Positions 10,208 through 18,847 of a stretch of DNA of 64,000 nt are shown here, in pieces; the stretch's first letter is position 1; every line of letters starts with the position of its first letter. The notes under the pieces were generated by a model. The model was given only the letters and a program-made list of their open reading frames with translations, was not told the origin of the DNA and searched no databases. The stretch covers positions 5,062,501 through 5,126,500 of the forward strand of contig NZ_AP028672.1 in NCBI RefSeq assembly GCF_041154505.1, given 5' to 3'. A program made the translations under genes and the position numbers. The stretch comes from Acidovorax sp. A79 (GTDB lineage: Bacteria; Pseudomonadota; Gammaproteobacteria; Burkholderiales; Burkholderiaceae_C).

Positions 10208-11125
10208 TTACTGCATGACCACGTAGCGCACGTAGGTGCCAAATGAGACGTTTTCGATTCGGTGCGTCAGCCCCGTGACCCGCACGTAGCGGTCGATGAA
10301 CGTGACGCTTGCCGTGGCATAGGTGTCGGCGCTGGCCCCGGCGAAGGACGGATAGCCCGACGAGGTGGTCCTTTGCTGGATGAAAGCCACCCGCACCCCT
10401 GCGGCAACCCCGGTGGGGTAGGTGTGCGTTGACGCGCTGGTGTTGTGTTGAACAGCAACGTTGGACAGCGCAGCGCGGGCCGCCGGCGCCGCCGCGATGG
10501 CGTTCCACGCGACGGTGGAGTCGTAGACGGCCGCGCGCGCGGTGGCGCTGGCCAGGATGGCCGCCATGGCATTGGCGCTGGCGGCGATCACATTCATCGC
10601 GGTGGCGCTGGCGGCCAGCGCGCGGATGCCGTCCACGCTGGCGGCCACGGCCGCCATGGTGTCGGCGTGCTCGGCCATCAAGGACACGGCGCCGGCATTC
10701 TCGGCCACCACCGCAAGCGCAAGCCGGTTGACCGACAAGGAATTGCGCGCCGCCGCGCTCTGGATGATTGCCGTCATGGCCGCGTTGCTGGGCGCCACCG
10801 CGCCCATGGCGGTGTTGGAAAACAGCATGGCGTTCAGGCCGGCGCTGCTGCCCAGGATGTACTGCATGGCCGTGGTGCTGCCGGCCACGGCCGCCATGGC
10901 CCCGCCGCTGGCGCACACGGCCGCCGCGCCGTTGGGCGCGGTAACCAGCTGCTGGAATGCCACCAGATTGGCGGGCGTGGCCAGCCAGGCCTGCAGCTGC
11001 GCGCCCGTGGGCGAGGGCGTGGCAAGCAGGTAGTCCAGCGCCAGGGGGTTGCCGTACAGCAGTTTGAAATGCCGGTGCATCTGGGCGACTTCGGCGTATG
11101 TGGGGGCGATCAGTGCTTCGGACAT
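10208..11125 (-). CDS. Tail fibre-like protein with Ala/Met-rich repeats
   Basis: 305 aa from ATG 11125 (MSEALIAPTYAEVAQMH). Residues ~70-220 are a run of degenerate repeats of the type (S/N)A-x-A-M-x-A-I-x-A, consistent with an elongated trimeric fibre shaft. The C-terminus (THRIENVSFGTYVRYVVMQ) resembles a small beta-rich knob. It ends just before the frameshifted fibre-associated gene. It probably binds the host surface; the receptor is unknown. Confidence 0.7.
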   Translation of the reverse strand: MSEALIAPTYAEVAQMHRHFKLLYGNPLALDYLLATPSPTGAQLQAWLATPANLVAFQQLVTAPNGAAAVCASGGAMAAVAGSTTAMQYILGSSAGLNAMLFSNTAMGAVAPSNAAMTAIIQSAAARNSLSVNRLALAVVAENAGAVSLMAEHADTMAAVAASVDGIRALAASATAMNVIAASANAMAAILASATARAAVYDSTVAWNAIAAAPAARAALSNVAVQHNTSASTHTYPTGVAAGVRVAFIQQRTTSSGYPSFAGASADTYATASVTFIDRYVRVTGLTHRIENVSFGTYVRYVVMQ

Positions 11126-11126
11126 G

Positions 11127-11777
11127 TCAAGCCTCCACGGCGGCGAAGCCACTCACGCGGCCGGCCGCGTCGTAGCCGTAGGTGGTGGTGCGGGTCTTAC
11201 CGTCCAGTGTTTCGGCCACGGTGGCCACGCGGTTGGCTGCGCCATAGGTCAGCACGGTGGTGCGCTCGCCTTGAGGCAGCGTTTCGGCGATGTTCGACAC
11301 CCGGCCCGATGCGTCATATGTGACGGTGGCCGCGCTGGGCTTGGCGGTGGCCAGCGCGATGGCGCCAGCGCGGGCCGCCGCTTCGGCCACCAGGGCCGCT
11401 GCGCGCGCCGTGGCCTCGGCCTGCACGGCCAGCGCGATGGCTTCGTTTCGTGCCGTGGCCTCGGCCGCGATGGCCGCGCCCAGCTGCGTGCCCGTGGCCA
11501 GGTCGCCCACGTTGCCAATGGCCGCTTCCAGTTCGTCGCGCCGGTCGCGCAGCTGCTGGAGCATGGCGGCCACTTCGGCCATGGCCGGCCCCACCAGCGT
11601 GTCGATACGCGCCAGGCCAAATTGCGTCAGCTCATCGACTACGCCCTGCAGGTCCGCGCGGCGCGCTTCCAGTTCTGCAATGCGCGCGTCGATATCGCCG
11701 AAAACCCCATTGAAGAAGTCCTCGGACAACGGCGTCACGCCGTCGCGCATGCGGTATGCCTCGAATCGTTTTGGCAT
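11127..11777 (-). CDS. Coiled-coil tail fibre protein with RHS-like YD repeats at C-terminus
   Basis: 216 aa. The N-terminus MPKRFEAYRMRDGVTPLSEDFFN is typical of proteins docking on a phage baseplate. Residues ~30-150 form a long Ala/Glu-rich coiled coil. The last ~70 residues hold three copies resembling RHS/YD repeats: VTYDASGRVSNIAETL, LTYGAANRVATVAETL and YGYDAAGRVSGFAAV. It lies between the large baseplate-like protein and the Ala/Met fibre protein. The role is inferred from position and shape. Confidence 0.7.
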   Translation of the reverse strand: MPKRFEAYRMRDGVTPLSEDFFNGVFGDIDARIAELEARRADLQGVVDELTQFGLARIDTLVGPAMAEVAAMLQQLRDRRDELEAAIGNVGDLATGTQLGAAIAAEATARNEAIALAVQAEATARAAALVAEAAARAGAIALATAKPSAATVTYDASGRVSNIAETLPQGERTTVLTYGAANRVATVAETLDGKTRTTTYGYDAAGRVSGFAAVEA

Positions 11778-11788
11778 GTCGGCTCCGC

Positions 11789-14035
11789 TTACAGCGCGAG
11801 GTCGTAGCGCTCGGCCACGTGCCAGGGGTGGGCGCCCGTCACGCCCGCGCCGTCGATGCGGATGCGGTACGCGCCGGTGTTGGCGGCCAGGGTGAAGCGG
11901 AACTCGCGCCAGCGGCTGCGGCCGTCCACCACTTCATCGCGGCTGGTGGTGGCGGCCACGGTGGCGCCGCCCACGATCAGGCGGCAATCGACCGTCTGGG
12001 CCGCATCGGTGCCGAAGTCTTCCAGCAGCAGGCGCACGCGGATGTTTTTCGACGGCGTGCCCAGCACGCGGTCGCTGCTGACGTGCACGAACGTGGTGCC
12101 ACGGCGGCGCACCGTGACCTGGGCCGTTCCCGGGCGAACGGCGGGCATCAGGTCTTGCGTGCCGATGAACACCGCGCGCAGCGGCACCAGGGCCGCGCCG
12201 CCGAACGCGGGCGCGGTGTCGGGCGTGACGGGTCGCCAAAGGCCGCCCGTCTGGTATTCCCACACCAGGCGGCAACCGGCCGGCACGGCGCTGTCATAGA
12301 GCATGTCCAGCTCTTGCACGCCGCCGGCCAGCTGCAGCGGCTGCATCTGCACCACGGCCCGGGGCGAGGTGAAGCGCGCGAAGTTCAGGCGCAGCATCAG
12401 ATCGCGCTCGGCCGCCTGGGTGAAGTAGGCGCCGTCCTGCGTGTACATCAGGATGCCCTGCGTGTATTCCGTGCCCTCGGTGAAGCCCACGCGGTGGCCC
12501 GCGCCGGTCACCAGCGCCACGGCATAGCGCTTGCCCGCTTCCACCAGCAGCGGGTCGGGCAAGGCCACCTTGAGCCAGCCGGCCGTGACGGCGCCGGGCG
12601 CCAGGGTGGCGCGGGAAAGCACCTTTTCCATATCGGGCTGACCCAGCGCCGCTTCGGTCACCAGCACCGTAAGGCCGCCGGCCGCGTCGGCGCTGGTCAC
12701 AAAGATTTCCACACTGGTGAGCCAGCCCGTCTGGGCCATGAGCACGGTTTGCGCGAGCACGGAGCCCTGCACCACGTAGTTGGTGGTCACCATGTCCCAA
12801 TAGGGTTCCTCCCAGCGGTCGATCCAGACCCGTGTGACGCGCAGGAACTGGTGGTCGATGTTGGCGCGGGCTTGGTCGGCCGGGTCCACCGTCCACACTT
12901 CATCGCCCCGGCGCAGGATGCCGGTTACAGGGTCGTAAACACCGGATTTCCAGAATGCGCTATTGGTGCAGTAGGTGAGCGTTTCGCCGGTGCGCACGCG
13001 CTCGCGGCTCAGGGTCTTCTGAACGGCGTTCAGGGTCTGGTACTGGTATTGGTTGATGGCCAGCTCGCCCGCCCGGTTCTCCATTCGCAGACGGGTGACT
13101 TCATCGAACGCGGGCAGCATCAGACCGGCGGCGCTGGTGCGGGCCTCGGGGTCCATGGGGTTGAGCAGCGACAGGGCGCCGCTCTGCTGGGCCGCGATGG
13201 CCGGGCGGATGCCCTCGAACGTGTCGGCGTTGTAGCCCGCGTGGGCGGGGTCGCTTTCGCCGGCGTCAAGGAAGTGGTCGGACCCGTAGAACACGTAGTC
13301 ATCCGGGATTTCCATCCGTTCCTTGAGCTTTGCCATGTCCACGCCCAGCTGGGAGACATGCTCCAGGCTGGCGCGGGTGGCCAGGTCGGACGCGAGCCCG
13401 GCGATGTCGCTCATGATGTGGGCGATGCGCGGTTCGGCCGCCAGAATCCAACCCTCCGCGGTGCGCACGCGGGCGTCGATGCGCTGCAGGTTCGGCAGGC
13501 GGCGCGTATCGGCCAGCACCACCTCTTGCACACCCGTGGGCGACAGGCGCACATGGGCGATCAGCGTGTAGCCCGTGGGCGGCTCGGGCCGCTCGGGCGT
13601 GGGGGACTCCAGGCCCTGGGCAATGTGCACGGTCGCCACACGGCGGCGCTGCATGGCCACGGCCTCGGGTTCGACTTCGCGGGTCTGCAGGTCCAGCAAG
13701 AAATCGCGCGGCTGGATATCGGTGTCTTCTTCGGCGCCGAACGCGCTGACCGCCACCCATTTTTGATCCTGCAGGGGCAGCATGGCGAACACCGATTGCA
13801 CCTGCGCGGCGTCCAGCGCGTACACCTTGCCTGTGGGGCCGTCATATAGCCGGCCCGTGGCAATCTCCAGATCGGTGGCGCTGCGCGCGGACACGGTGAG
13901 GCCCGTGAACTGGCGTTCGGCCGTGATGGTGTCCGTCACCAGATGCCGGTGGGCTTCGTCGCCCCAGGCCTGGGAGTTGTTGAGGTCGGCGGCCTGCAGC
14001 TCTTGGCGGTCGCGGAATATGACGCTTTTTTCCAT
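11789..14035 (-). CDS. Large baseplate or fibre-connector protein
   Basis: 748 aa. It begins MEKSVIFRDRQELQAADLNN; an N-terminus containing RQELQAADLNN is common in phage baseplate/fibre proteins. The middle carries FWKSGVYDPVTGILRRGDE and WIDRWEEPYWDMVTTNYVVQ. The C-terminal third looks like beta-sandwich, carbohydrate-binding type sequence. It occupies the place of P2 gene H, but is not recognisably P2 H. It ends 11 bp before the YD-repeat protein. Confidence 0.7.
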   Translation of the reverse strand: MEKSVIFRDRQELQAADLNNSQAWGDEAHRHLVTDTITAERQFTGLTVSARSATDLEIATGRLYDGPTGKVYALDAAQVQSVFAMLPLQDQKWVAVSAFGAEEDTDIQPRDFLLDLQTREVEPEAVAMQRRRVATVHIAQGLESPTPERPEPPTGYTLIAHVRLSPTGVQEVVLADTRRLPNLQRIDARVRTAEGWILAAEPRIAHIMSDIAGLASDLATRASLEHVSQLGVDMAKLKERMEIPDDYVFYGSDHFLDAGESDPAHAGYNADTFEGIRPAIAAQQSGALSLLNPMDPEARTSAAGLMLPAFDEVTRLRMENRAGELAINQYQYQTLNAVQKTLSRERVRTGETLTYCTNSAFWKSGVYDPVTGILRRGDEVWTVDPADQARANIDHQFLRVTRVWIDRWEEPYWDMVTTNYVVQGSVLAQTVLMAQTGWLTSVEIFVTSADAAGGLTVLVTEAALGQPDMEKVLSRATLAPGAVTAGWLKVALPDPLLVEAGKRYAVALVTGAGHRVGFTEGTEYTQGILMYTQDGAYFTQAAERDLMLRLNFARFTSPRAVVQMQPLQLAGGVQELDMLYDSAVPAGCRLVWEYQTGGLWRPVTPDTAPAFGGAALVPLRAVFIGTQDLMPAVRPGTAQVTVRRRGTTFVHVSSDRVLGTPSKNIRVRLLLEDFGTDAAQTVDCRLIVGGATVAATTSRDEVVDGRSRWREFRFTLAANTGAYRIRIDGAGVTGAHPWHVAERYDLAL

Positions 14036-14041
14036 GGGGGT

Positions 14042-15253
14042 TTAGCTCCTGTTGATGGTTTGGCCGGCGAGCACGGCGCCGGCCTTGTGGATGCGGCTGG
14101 CGCGCGCCGTGGCATGCAGCCGGGTGCGCACCAGCACCTTGTCGTGTGCGGCCCGCGCCCAGTCCATGGCGTCGAGCACGGGGGCCATGCGCTCGCGGGC
14201 GCCACCGGCCGACAGCGCGGCGTTCATGGCGCTGCCCGCCATGGCGAACGGCTGGCGCCGCTCGGGCATGCGCACATGGGCCAGGGCGATGAATGGCGGG
14301 CTGGACAGGCGCGTGAAGCCCAGGTACGCGGGGCCGTGCTTGGGCACGTTGGCCACGGCCGGGTCGTGCAGCCGGATGCGGGCGTACATGCGCCGGGCGC
14401 TGTCGCTGCGCACGGTGAAGCCTGCGAGGGGCAGGCCGGCGCACAGCACATGCGGGCGCGGCGCGCGCTCGGCCACGGGCTCGGCATCGGGCGACAGGGG
14501 CGCCAGGGATGGCGCCATTTGCTTCAAGGTGAGCAGCTGCAGGCGCTCGCGGTAGGTAACGTTCTGCACGCGCCAGTAGCGGGTGGATGCGTCTGCGCGG
14601 CTCATGACCCCGGCCAGCGGCTGACCCAGGTGCAGCCCACGGGCCACGGCGCGGCGCGCCAGGTCCACGGTGGCGGTGCGGTCCTGCGCCATGTCGGTCC
14701 ACCCGTGGGTGGTAAGCGGCAACACCTGGCCGTTGGGGTAGCGGATCTCCGCGCGCACGGCGCTTCGGACCATGGCGCTGGTGCGGGCTGGTGGCTCGGC
14801 CTTGGCGGCCACGAACCCGTGGCCCAGCATCAGGCCCTCGCACGGGGCGCGCTCGCGCTGGCTGTAGATGCGCATCTCGGGATGGGCGGCCAGCCACTTT
14901 GCGCGGCTTTCACCGTCCCAGTAACCCAGGAAGGTTTTGGCGGGCGGCATTTCCAGCCGCTGGATGCGGGCACCTGCCAGGCGGGCCAGTTCGCGCAGGC
15001 CGCGCGGGGTGCCGATGAGGGCATGCAAACGCGGGCTGGCCTTGATGACGGCGCGGCGCTCGGCCTCGCCCTGGGGCCACACGGGCACATCCTCGGCCAG
15101 GGCCAGGTGGGGCAGCAGGTGCGCGGGGATGCGCAACGGATCTTGCAACGTCGAAAGCGCAGAGTCGCCCACGGTCCACGGCCCCATGGCAGACGATGCC
15201 GCGCGCTCCAGGGGCGTGGCGTTGGGCGGCAGCAGGTGGTGGCGGTCAGTCAT
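14042..15253 (-). CDS. I: Tail protein I (GpI family), extended
   Basis: 403 aa from ATG 15253; this start overlaps the gpJ stop (ATGACTGA). The N-terminus has the GpI signature LPPNATPLERAASSA and LRIPAHLLPHLALAEDVPVW. P2 gpI is about 176 aa, so this form carries roughly 220 extra C-terminal residues rich in Arg and Ala that I cannot assign. It is part of the baseplate wedge together with J and W. Confidence 0.85.
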   Translation of the reverse strand: MTDRHHLLPPNATPLERAASSAMGPWTVGDSALSTLQDPLRIPAHLLPHLALAEDVPVWPQGEAERRAVIKASPRLHALIGTPRGLRELARLAGARIQRLEMPPAKTFLGYWDGESRAKWLAAHPEMRIYSQRERAPCEGLMLGHGFVAAKAEPPARTSAMVRSAVRAEIRYPNGQVLPLTTHGWTDMAQDRTATVDLARRAVARGLHLGQPLAGVMSRADASTRYWRVQNVTYRERLQLLTLKQMAPSLAPLSPDAEPVAERAPRPHVLCAGLPLAGFTVRSDSARRMYARIRLHDPAVANVPKHGPAYLGFTRLSSPPFIALAHVRMPERRQPFAMAGSAMNAALSAGGARERMAPVLDAMDWARAAHDKVLVRTRLHATARASRIHKAGAVLAGQTINRS

Positions 15254-16187
15254 GGCGCGCCTGTGGTGTGACGGTGATGGACGTGATGACGGGGATTTCC
15301 CCCCGCCCCGCGGCAATGTCGGCGGCAGGTGTGGCCAGCACCGCGTCGCGGATGCCGTCGCCCATGAGGGCGGCCACCAGGGCGGCGCGGGTCACATCGA
15401 CCCGGAATGCCGCGCGGGCGCCCAGTGCCCGCACCCGGGCGGCAGCGCCAGCGGCCAGCAGGGCGCCGTCCGGGCCCGGCGGGTGCACCAGCGTGGCCGC
15501 CACGGCGAGGGGCAGCACGCGCACTGCCGTCACGTCCACATCGACAGTGAGGGGGCGCACGTCCTCGGCCAGCAGCGCGGCTTCGGTCTGGCCCACGATG
15601 GCATCGCCGGGCACGGCCACGCGCCAGCACATGGAATTGGCCCCGGCCTGGGGGTGTTCGCCGAACAGCGCGCGGCCCACGGCCTGCTGGTCGGGCGTCA
15701 CATCGTTGGCGTTTGCGGCCACGCGGGCCAGCAGGCAGACTTTCACGCGGCCGGGGCGGTCGGCCCACACATCCACCTGGCGCACGTCCACCGACACCGA
15801 CATTGCTCGAAGGCGCCAACTGGTCGGACTGCCAGCGGCAGACAGCGCGTGATAGCCCATCAGCACCCGCGAGCGCAGGCGTTCGTCATCTTCACCGGGC
15901 AGGCGTGCCAGGTCATAGCGGGCCGCCAGGTTGTCCAGGTCCGTGCCCACGGCCCAAGGGAGCATGACGGCGCGGGCGGCATCGTTGATGCGGGCGCGTA
16001 TCACCAGTTCGCGGTAGGCGGCAACTTCCAGTAGCTTGTTGAGCGGTTCGCTCTCCAGGGCCAGCACCTCGGCAGCTGCGGGGTACAGGCGCAGCAGGTC
16101 GGCGCGCAGGTCGGCCAGCACGGTTTCGTAGTCGAGGGTTTCGACCACGGCAGGGCGGGGCAGGGCGGAAAGGTCGAGGGTGCTCAT
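15246..16187 (-). CDS. J: Baseplate assembly protein J
   Basis: 313 aa, typical length (P2 gpJ 302 aa). It contains YRELVIRARINDAARAVMLP and DLDNLAARYDLARLPGEDDE, both family signatures. It forms the baseplate edge. Its start overlaps the gpW stop and it overlaps gpI by 8 bp, which indicates translational coupling. Confidence 0.95.
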   Translation of the reverse strand: MSTLDLSALPRPAVVETLDYETVLADLRADLLRLYPAAAEVLALESEPLNKLLEVAAYRELVIRARINDAARAVMLPWAVGTDLDNLAARYDLARLPGEDDERLRSRVLMGYHALSAAGSPTSWRLRAMSVSVDVRQVDVWADRPGRVKVCLLARVAANANDVTPDQQAVGRALFGEHPQAGANSMCWRVAVPGDAIVGQTEAALLAEDVRPLTVDVDVTAVRVLPLAVAATLVHPPGPDGALLAAGAAARVRALGARAAFRVDVTRAALVAALMGDGIRDAVLATPAADIAAGRGEIPVITSITVTPQARHD

Positions 16188-16534
16188 GCTGCGCGGCCCG
16201 TTACGGAAACACTCAGGGACAGCGGCCCGACGCGCCCGCGCTGGTCGTAGGTGCCGTGAAGGCGGAACAGCACCGCGCCCTTGCGTTCAGGGTCGCGCAG
16301 GGATTCGATGCGCGAAAGGCGAAAGCGTGGCTCCCAGCGCATCAGCGCGCTCGCCACGGCGCCGAAGACGCGCACCTGGGTGGCCAGGTTGTCGGGGTGG
16401 TCGATCAGCTCGGGCACCAGCGATCCGTAGTCGCGGCGCATGACGCGCGAGCCGATGGGCGTGGTGAGGATGTCGCCCAGCGACTGGCGCAGGTGGTCCA
16501 GTCCGGTGATGGCGTGGCCGGTGTTGCGGTTCAT
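16184..16534 (-). CDS. W: Baseplate wedge protein W
   Basis: 116 aa from ATG 16534, overlapping the gpV stop (ATGA). It carries the lysozyme-like gp25/W fold signature: LGDILTTPIGSRVMRRDYGS followed by PRFRLSRIESL. Longer upstream reading is not supported. Confidence 0.95.
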   Translation of the reverse strand: MNRNTGHAITGLDHLRQSLGDILTTPIGSRVMRRDYGSLVPELIDHPDNLATQVRVFGAVASALMRWEPRFRLSRIESLRDPERKGAVLFRLHGTYDQRGRVGPLSLSVSVTGRAA

Positions 16535-17127
16535 ACGGGCGGGTCCGTTTCTTCGCCGCCGCGTTTCACGCCGGGGTGCAGGTGGTTCACCAGGCTGATG
16601 TCTTGCGCCAGCACATCGGGCGTCACCTTCAAGCCTTCGCCGTTCAGCGTTGCGGTCGCGCCCCCGGCTTTCATCACGATTGCATCGGGCGTGATTTGGA
16701 TAGACGACTCCATCACGCGCAAAAGAATGCTTGTGATCGCTGACAGCGTGAATTCGCCGGACGTGGCGTCGTGTTCCATGTAGCCAGCACCGCCGAACTC
16801 CATGCGGAACAGTTCGGGGTTTTCGCTGACCTGGGGGTTTGCGTCGCTGTAGGCGCCGGGAAGGACCATGGCGTTCATGAGGTCGCCGCCCGGTGCGAGC
16901 ATGAGGCACTGCTCGCCCACCTTGGGCGGCCACCACACGCTACCGGCTTCACCGGCCGCGCGGCCCGCTATCCATGGAATCCAGTTGGTGGTGATGTTGC
17001 CGCAGCGAATGCGGCAGCGCGCGGGGCGGCCGGTGCGCACTTCGGCAATGGTCCCCACCCGTGCGATGTTCTCCAGGCGGCGCAGGATTTCAAACGGGGA
17101 TTCGGGCTGATCGACGGGGCGTTCCAT
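16531..17127 (-). CDS. V: Baseplate spike protein V
   Basis: 198 aa from ATG 17127 (MERPVDQPESPFEILRRLEN). Family features are NIARVGTIAEV, WWPPKVGEQCLMLAPGGDL and the C-terminal metal-binding-type motif NHLHPGVKRGG, expected at the spike tip. It starts the V-W-J-I baseplate cluster, with overlaps between all four genes. Confidence 0.95.
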   Translation of the reverse strand: MERPVDQPESPFEILRRLENIARVGTIAEVRTGRPARCRIRCGNITTNWIPWIAGRAAGEAGSVWWPPKVGEQCLMLAPGGDLMNAMVLPGAYSDANPQVSENPELFRMEFGGAGYMEHDATSGEFTLSAITSILLRVMESSIQITPDAIVMKAGGATATLNGEGLKVTPDVLAQDISLVNHLHPGVKRGGEETDPPV

Positions 17128-17224
17128 GCATTTGATGGTGCCCGCGCGTGCGCGAGAAAGCACGCAGCCGGCGCTGTGGCTGCGCTTTGGACAATTCGAT
17201 AACGAAGTCCTCTACAAGAAGCGA

Positions 17225-17716
17225 CTATGTAAGCGCTCTGGAGCGCTCCATGTGTTCTTCTATCAACCGCCTGAACTCGCCCATCTCAACCTTGGAGGCA
17301 AAGAACCGCTTGGGTATGACGTGAGCCTGGTGGCCAGATATGTACACAGCGATGAAGCCAGGATGCTGCAACAGCTTGACGATGCCTGGCCAATAGAAGA
17401 TGGACTTGTTGAACTTGGTTTCTTCAAGTAGTCCTTCGTCGGTTATCTCCATGGTGTGCTCTACATACATGGTCTTGTTCTTCTTGCCAGCGACGGCGAA
17501 CGCCAACACGAAAAAGTTAACGATCCACAGTCCAGTCCACCAAAAGAATGCAATCAGGGATGCGGTGATGAAGTCAGTCTTGGAGTCCGTCATAAATGTC
17601 CAGATGATCCAGGCGGCAAGCAGCCCGTTTGTGAGTTGATGCCAGGGCGATCTGAAGGCGTGTGCAATGTTGAACCGAAGCACGTCCCAGTAGGTTGTCT
17701 TGAACTGAATTCGCAT
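17225..17716 (-). CDS. YcxB-like membrane protein (moron between S and V)
   Basis: 163 aa. Two transmembrane segments lie near residues 30-48 (NGLLAAWIIWTFM) and 52-75 (ASLIAFFWWTGLWIVNFFVL). A cytoplasmic C-terminal domain follows with the YcxB-type pattern MEITDEGLLEETKFNKSIFYW and IPKRFFASKVEMGEFRRLI. Bases around it are more AT-rich than the flanking phage genes, and P2 has nothing here, so it is probably a cargo gene. A role in membrane protection or superinfection exclusion is speculation. Confidence 0.75.
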   Translation of the reverse strand: MRIQFKTTYWDVLRFNIAHAFRSPWHQLTNGLLAAWIIWTFMTDSKTDFITASLIAFFWWTGLWIVNFFVLAFAVAGKKNKTMYVEHTMEITDEGLLEETKFNKSIFYWPGIVKLLQHPGFIAVYISGHQAHVIPKRFFASKVEMGEFRRLIEEHMERSRALT

Positions 17717-17786
17717 GGTTATCCTCCCGGTTTTTTTGAATCGACGCCTGATTCTGCTTCACGCTTGTGGCGCCTTGGATAGCCGA

Positions 17787-18248
17787 CTAGAGGCTAAGCC
17801 TCGCAAGCAGGATTTCATGCAGACGTTTTGCACTGTCGCCTGAAATTCCTAGCAAGGGGCGGGCCGGGTAGTCGTATTCCGGACCGCCCGGCTTCACGCT
17901 GTCGCGCAGGCCGAAGTGATGCACGCGCGCAATGCGTTCGGTGCGGCCCGCGAAGCCCACCACCGCGTCGCCGCCTTCGACCTGGGCGCGCAGGTGTTTG
18001 GCGCCCGCCAGCTTGGCGAACATGCTCTGTGCCTTGCGCTTGCGCAGCTGGCCGCGCTGGTCTCGCAGCGGGTTCTTGCGCGGCGTCCAGGCTTCACCAT
18101 CGGGGCCGTGCTGGGCGCGGATGGTAGCGGCGTTCTCGCGGCGCAGCTCGCGGGCCATGTCCAAGGCGAGTTTGCGGTGCTCGCCCTCGGTGAGGCGGTC
18201 CAGCAGTGGCTGGAGCCAGCTTTCCAGCTGCATGAAGTCGTCGGCCAT
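17787..18248 (-). CDS. S: Tail completion protein S (virion morphogenesis)
   Basis: 153 aa, typical of P2 gpS. It contains RRENAATIRAQHGPDGEAW and the C-terminal YDYPARPLLGIS, hallmark of the phage virion morphogenesis family. It lies downstream of R and is separated from it by a 34-codon frame. Confidence 0.94.
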   Translation of the reverse strand: MADDFMQLESWLQPLLDRLTEGEHRKLALDMARELRRENAATIRAQHGPDGEAWTPRKNPLRDQRGQLRKRKAQSMFAKLAGAKHLRAQVEGGDAVVGFAGRTERIARVHHFGLRDSVKPGGPEYDYPARPLLGISGDSAKRLHEILLARLSL

Positions 18249-18251
18249 GGT

Positions 18252-18356
18252 TCAGCGCTCCCCGCGCTGGCGGGTGCGCACCCAGCGGCGCCAGCGTCCG
18301 CGAATGCGCTGGTATCCCTCCCACACCAGAAAGCAGACGGTGAACAGGTATTTCAT
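18252..18356 (-). CDS. 34-aa basic microprotein between R and S
   Basis: ATG 18356 overlaps the gpR stop (ATGA), and the frame ends at 18252, 3 bp before the gpS start. The product is MKYLFTVCFLVWEGYQRIRG followed by an Arg/Trp-rich tail. It has a short hydrophobic N-terminus and a strongly basic C-terminus. The coupling to R and the exact fit of the gap support translation. No function is known to me. Confidence 0.5.
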   Translation of the reverse strand: MKYLFTVCFLVWEGYQRIRGRWRRWVRTRQRGER

Positions 18357-18847
18357 CGGGGGGCGTAGTCCCATTCGGCCAGCTTCTCGTCGCGCAGGAA
18401 CACCTCCCAGTGCTCGGCCTGCAGGATCGCCAGCGGTGGCGGTGGTTCCTTGGGGTGGATCAGGTCCAGCGCGCCGGCAGGGCCACTGGCACGCGGGCGG
18501 GCGATAACGCGCTCTGTCAGCTCCAGATCGATCTGCAGGTCGATGGCCTTGGCGTTCAGATACTCGGCTTCGAAACGTATGGCGCGGGCGCGGCGCTCGG
18601 GGTTGTCGAACACCTCGGGCTGATTGCGCTTCATCCAGCCCACCAGCGGGGCCATGACGGCATCGGCGTGGCCCGCATAGTCCAGCAGCAGCGCGCGCAG
18701 GGTGTAGGCGTACTCAAACGACAGCGAGTCGGTGCCGGTGTGCATGACCCGGCCGCCAGTGATGAAGATGGCGAGTTTCTGCGGGTCTTTCTTGAGCGCA
18801 GGCAGTGCCTTGGTCAGCGTCTCGCGCAGGCTATTCGGTTTTTCCAT
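18353..18847 (-). CDS. R: Tail completion protein R
   Basis: 164 aa, typical of P2 gpR. Signatures are LRETLTKALPALKKDPQKLA at the N-terminus and SFEYAYTLRALLLDYAGH. It acts with S in completing the tail. It overlaps the end of the lysis genes and leads into the 34-aa frame. Confidence 0.95.
   Translation of the reverse strand: MEKPNSLRETLTKALPALKKDPQKLAIFITGGRVMHTGTDSLSFEYAYTLRALLLDYAGHADAVMAPLVGWMKRNQPEVFDNPERRARAIRFEAEYLNAKAIDLQIDLELTERVIARPRASGPAGALDLIHPKEPPPPLAILQAEHWEVFLRDEKLAEWDYAPR

Noticed and set aside
11756..13849. 697-aa plus-strand open frame
   Set aside because: Antisense shadow of the 748-aa baseplate-like gene; low-complexity composition.
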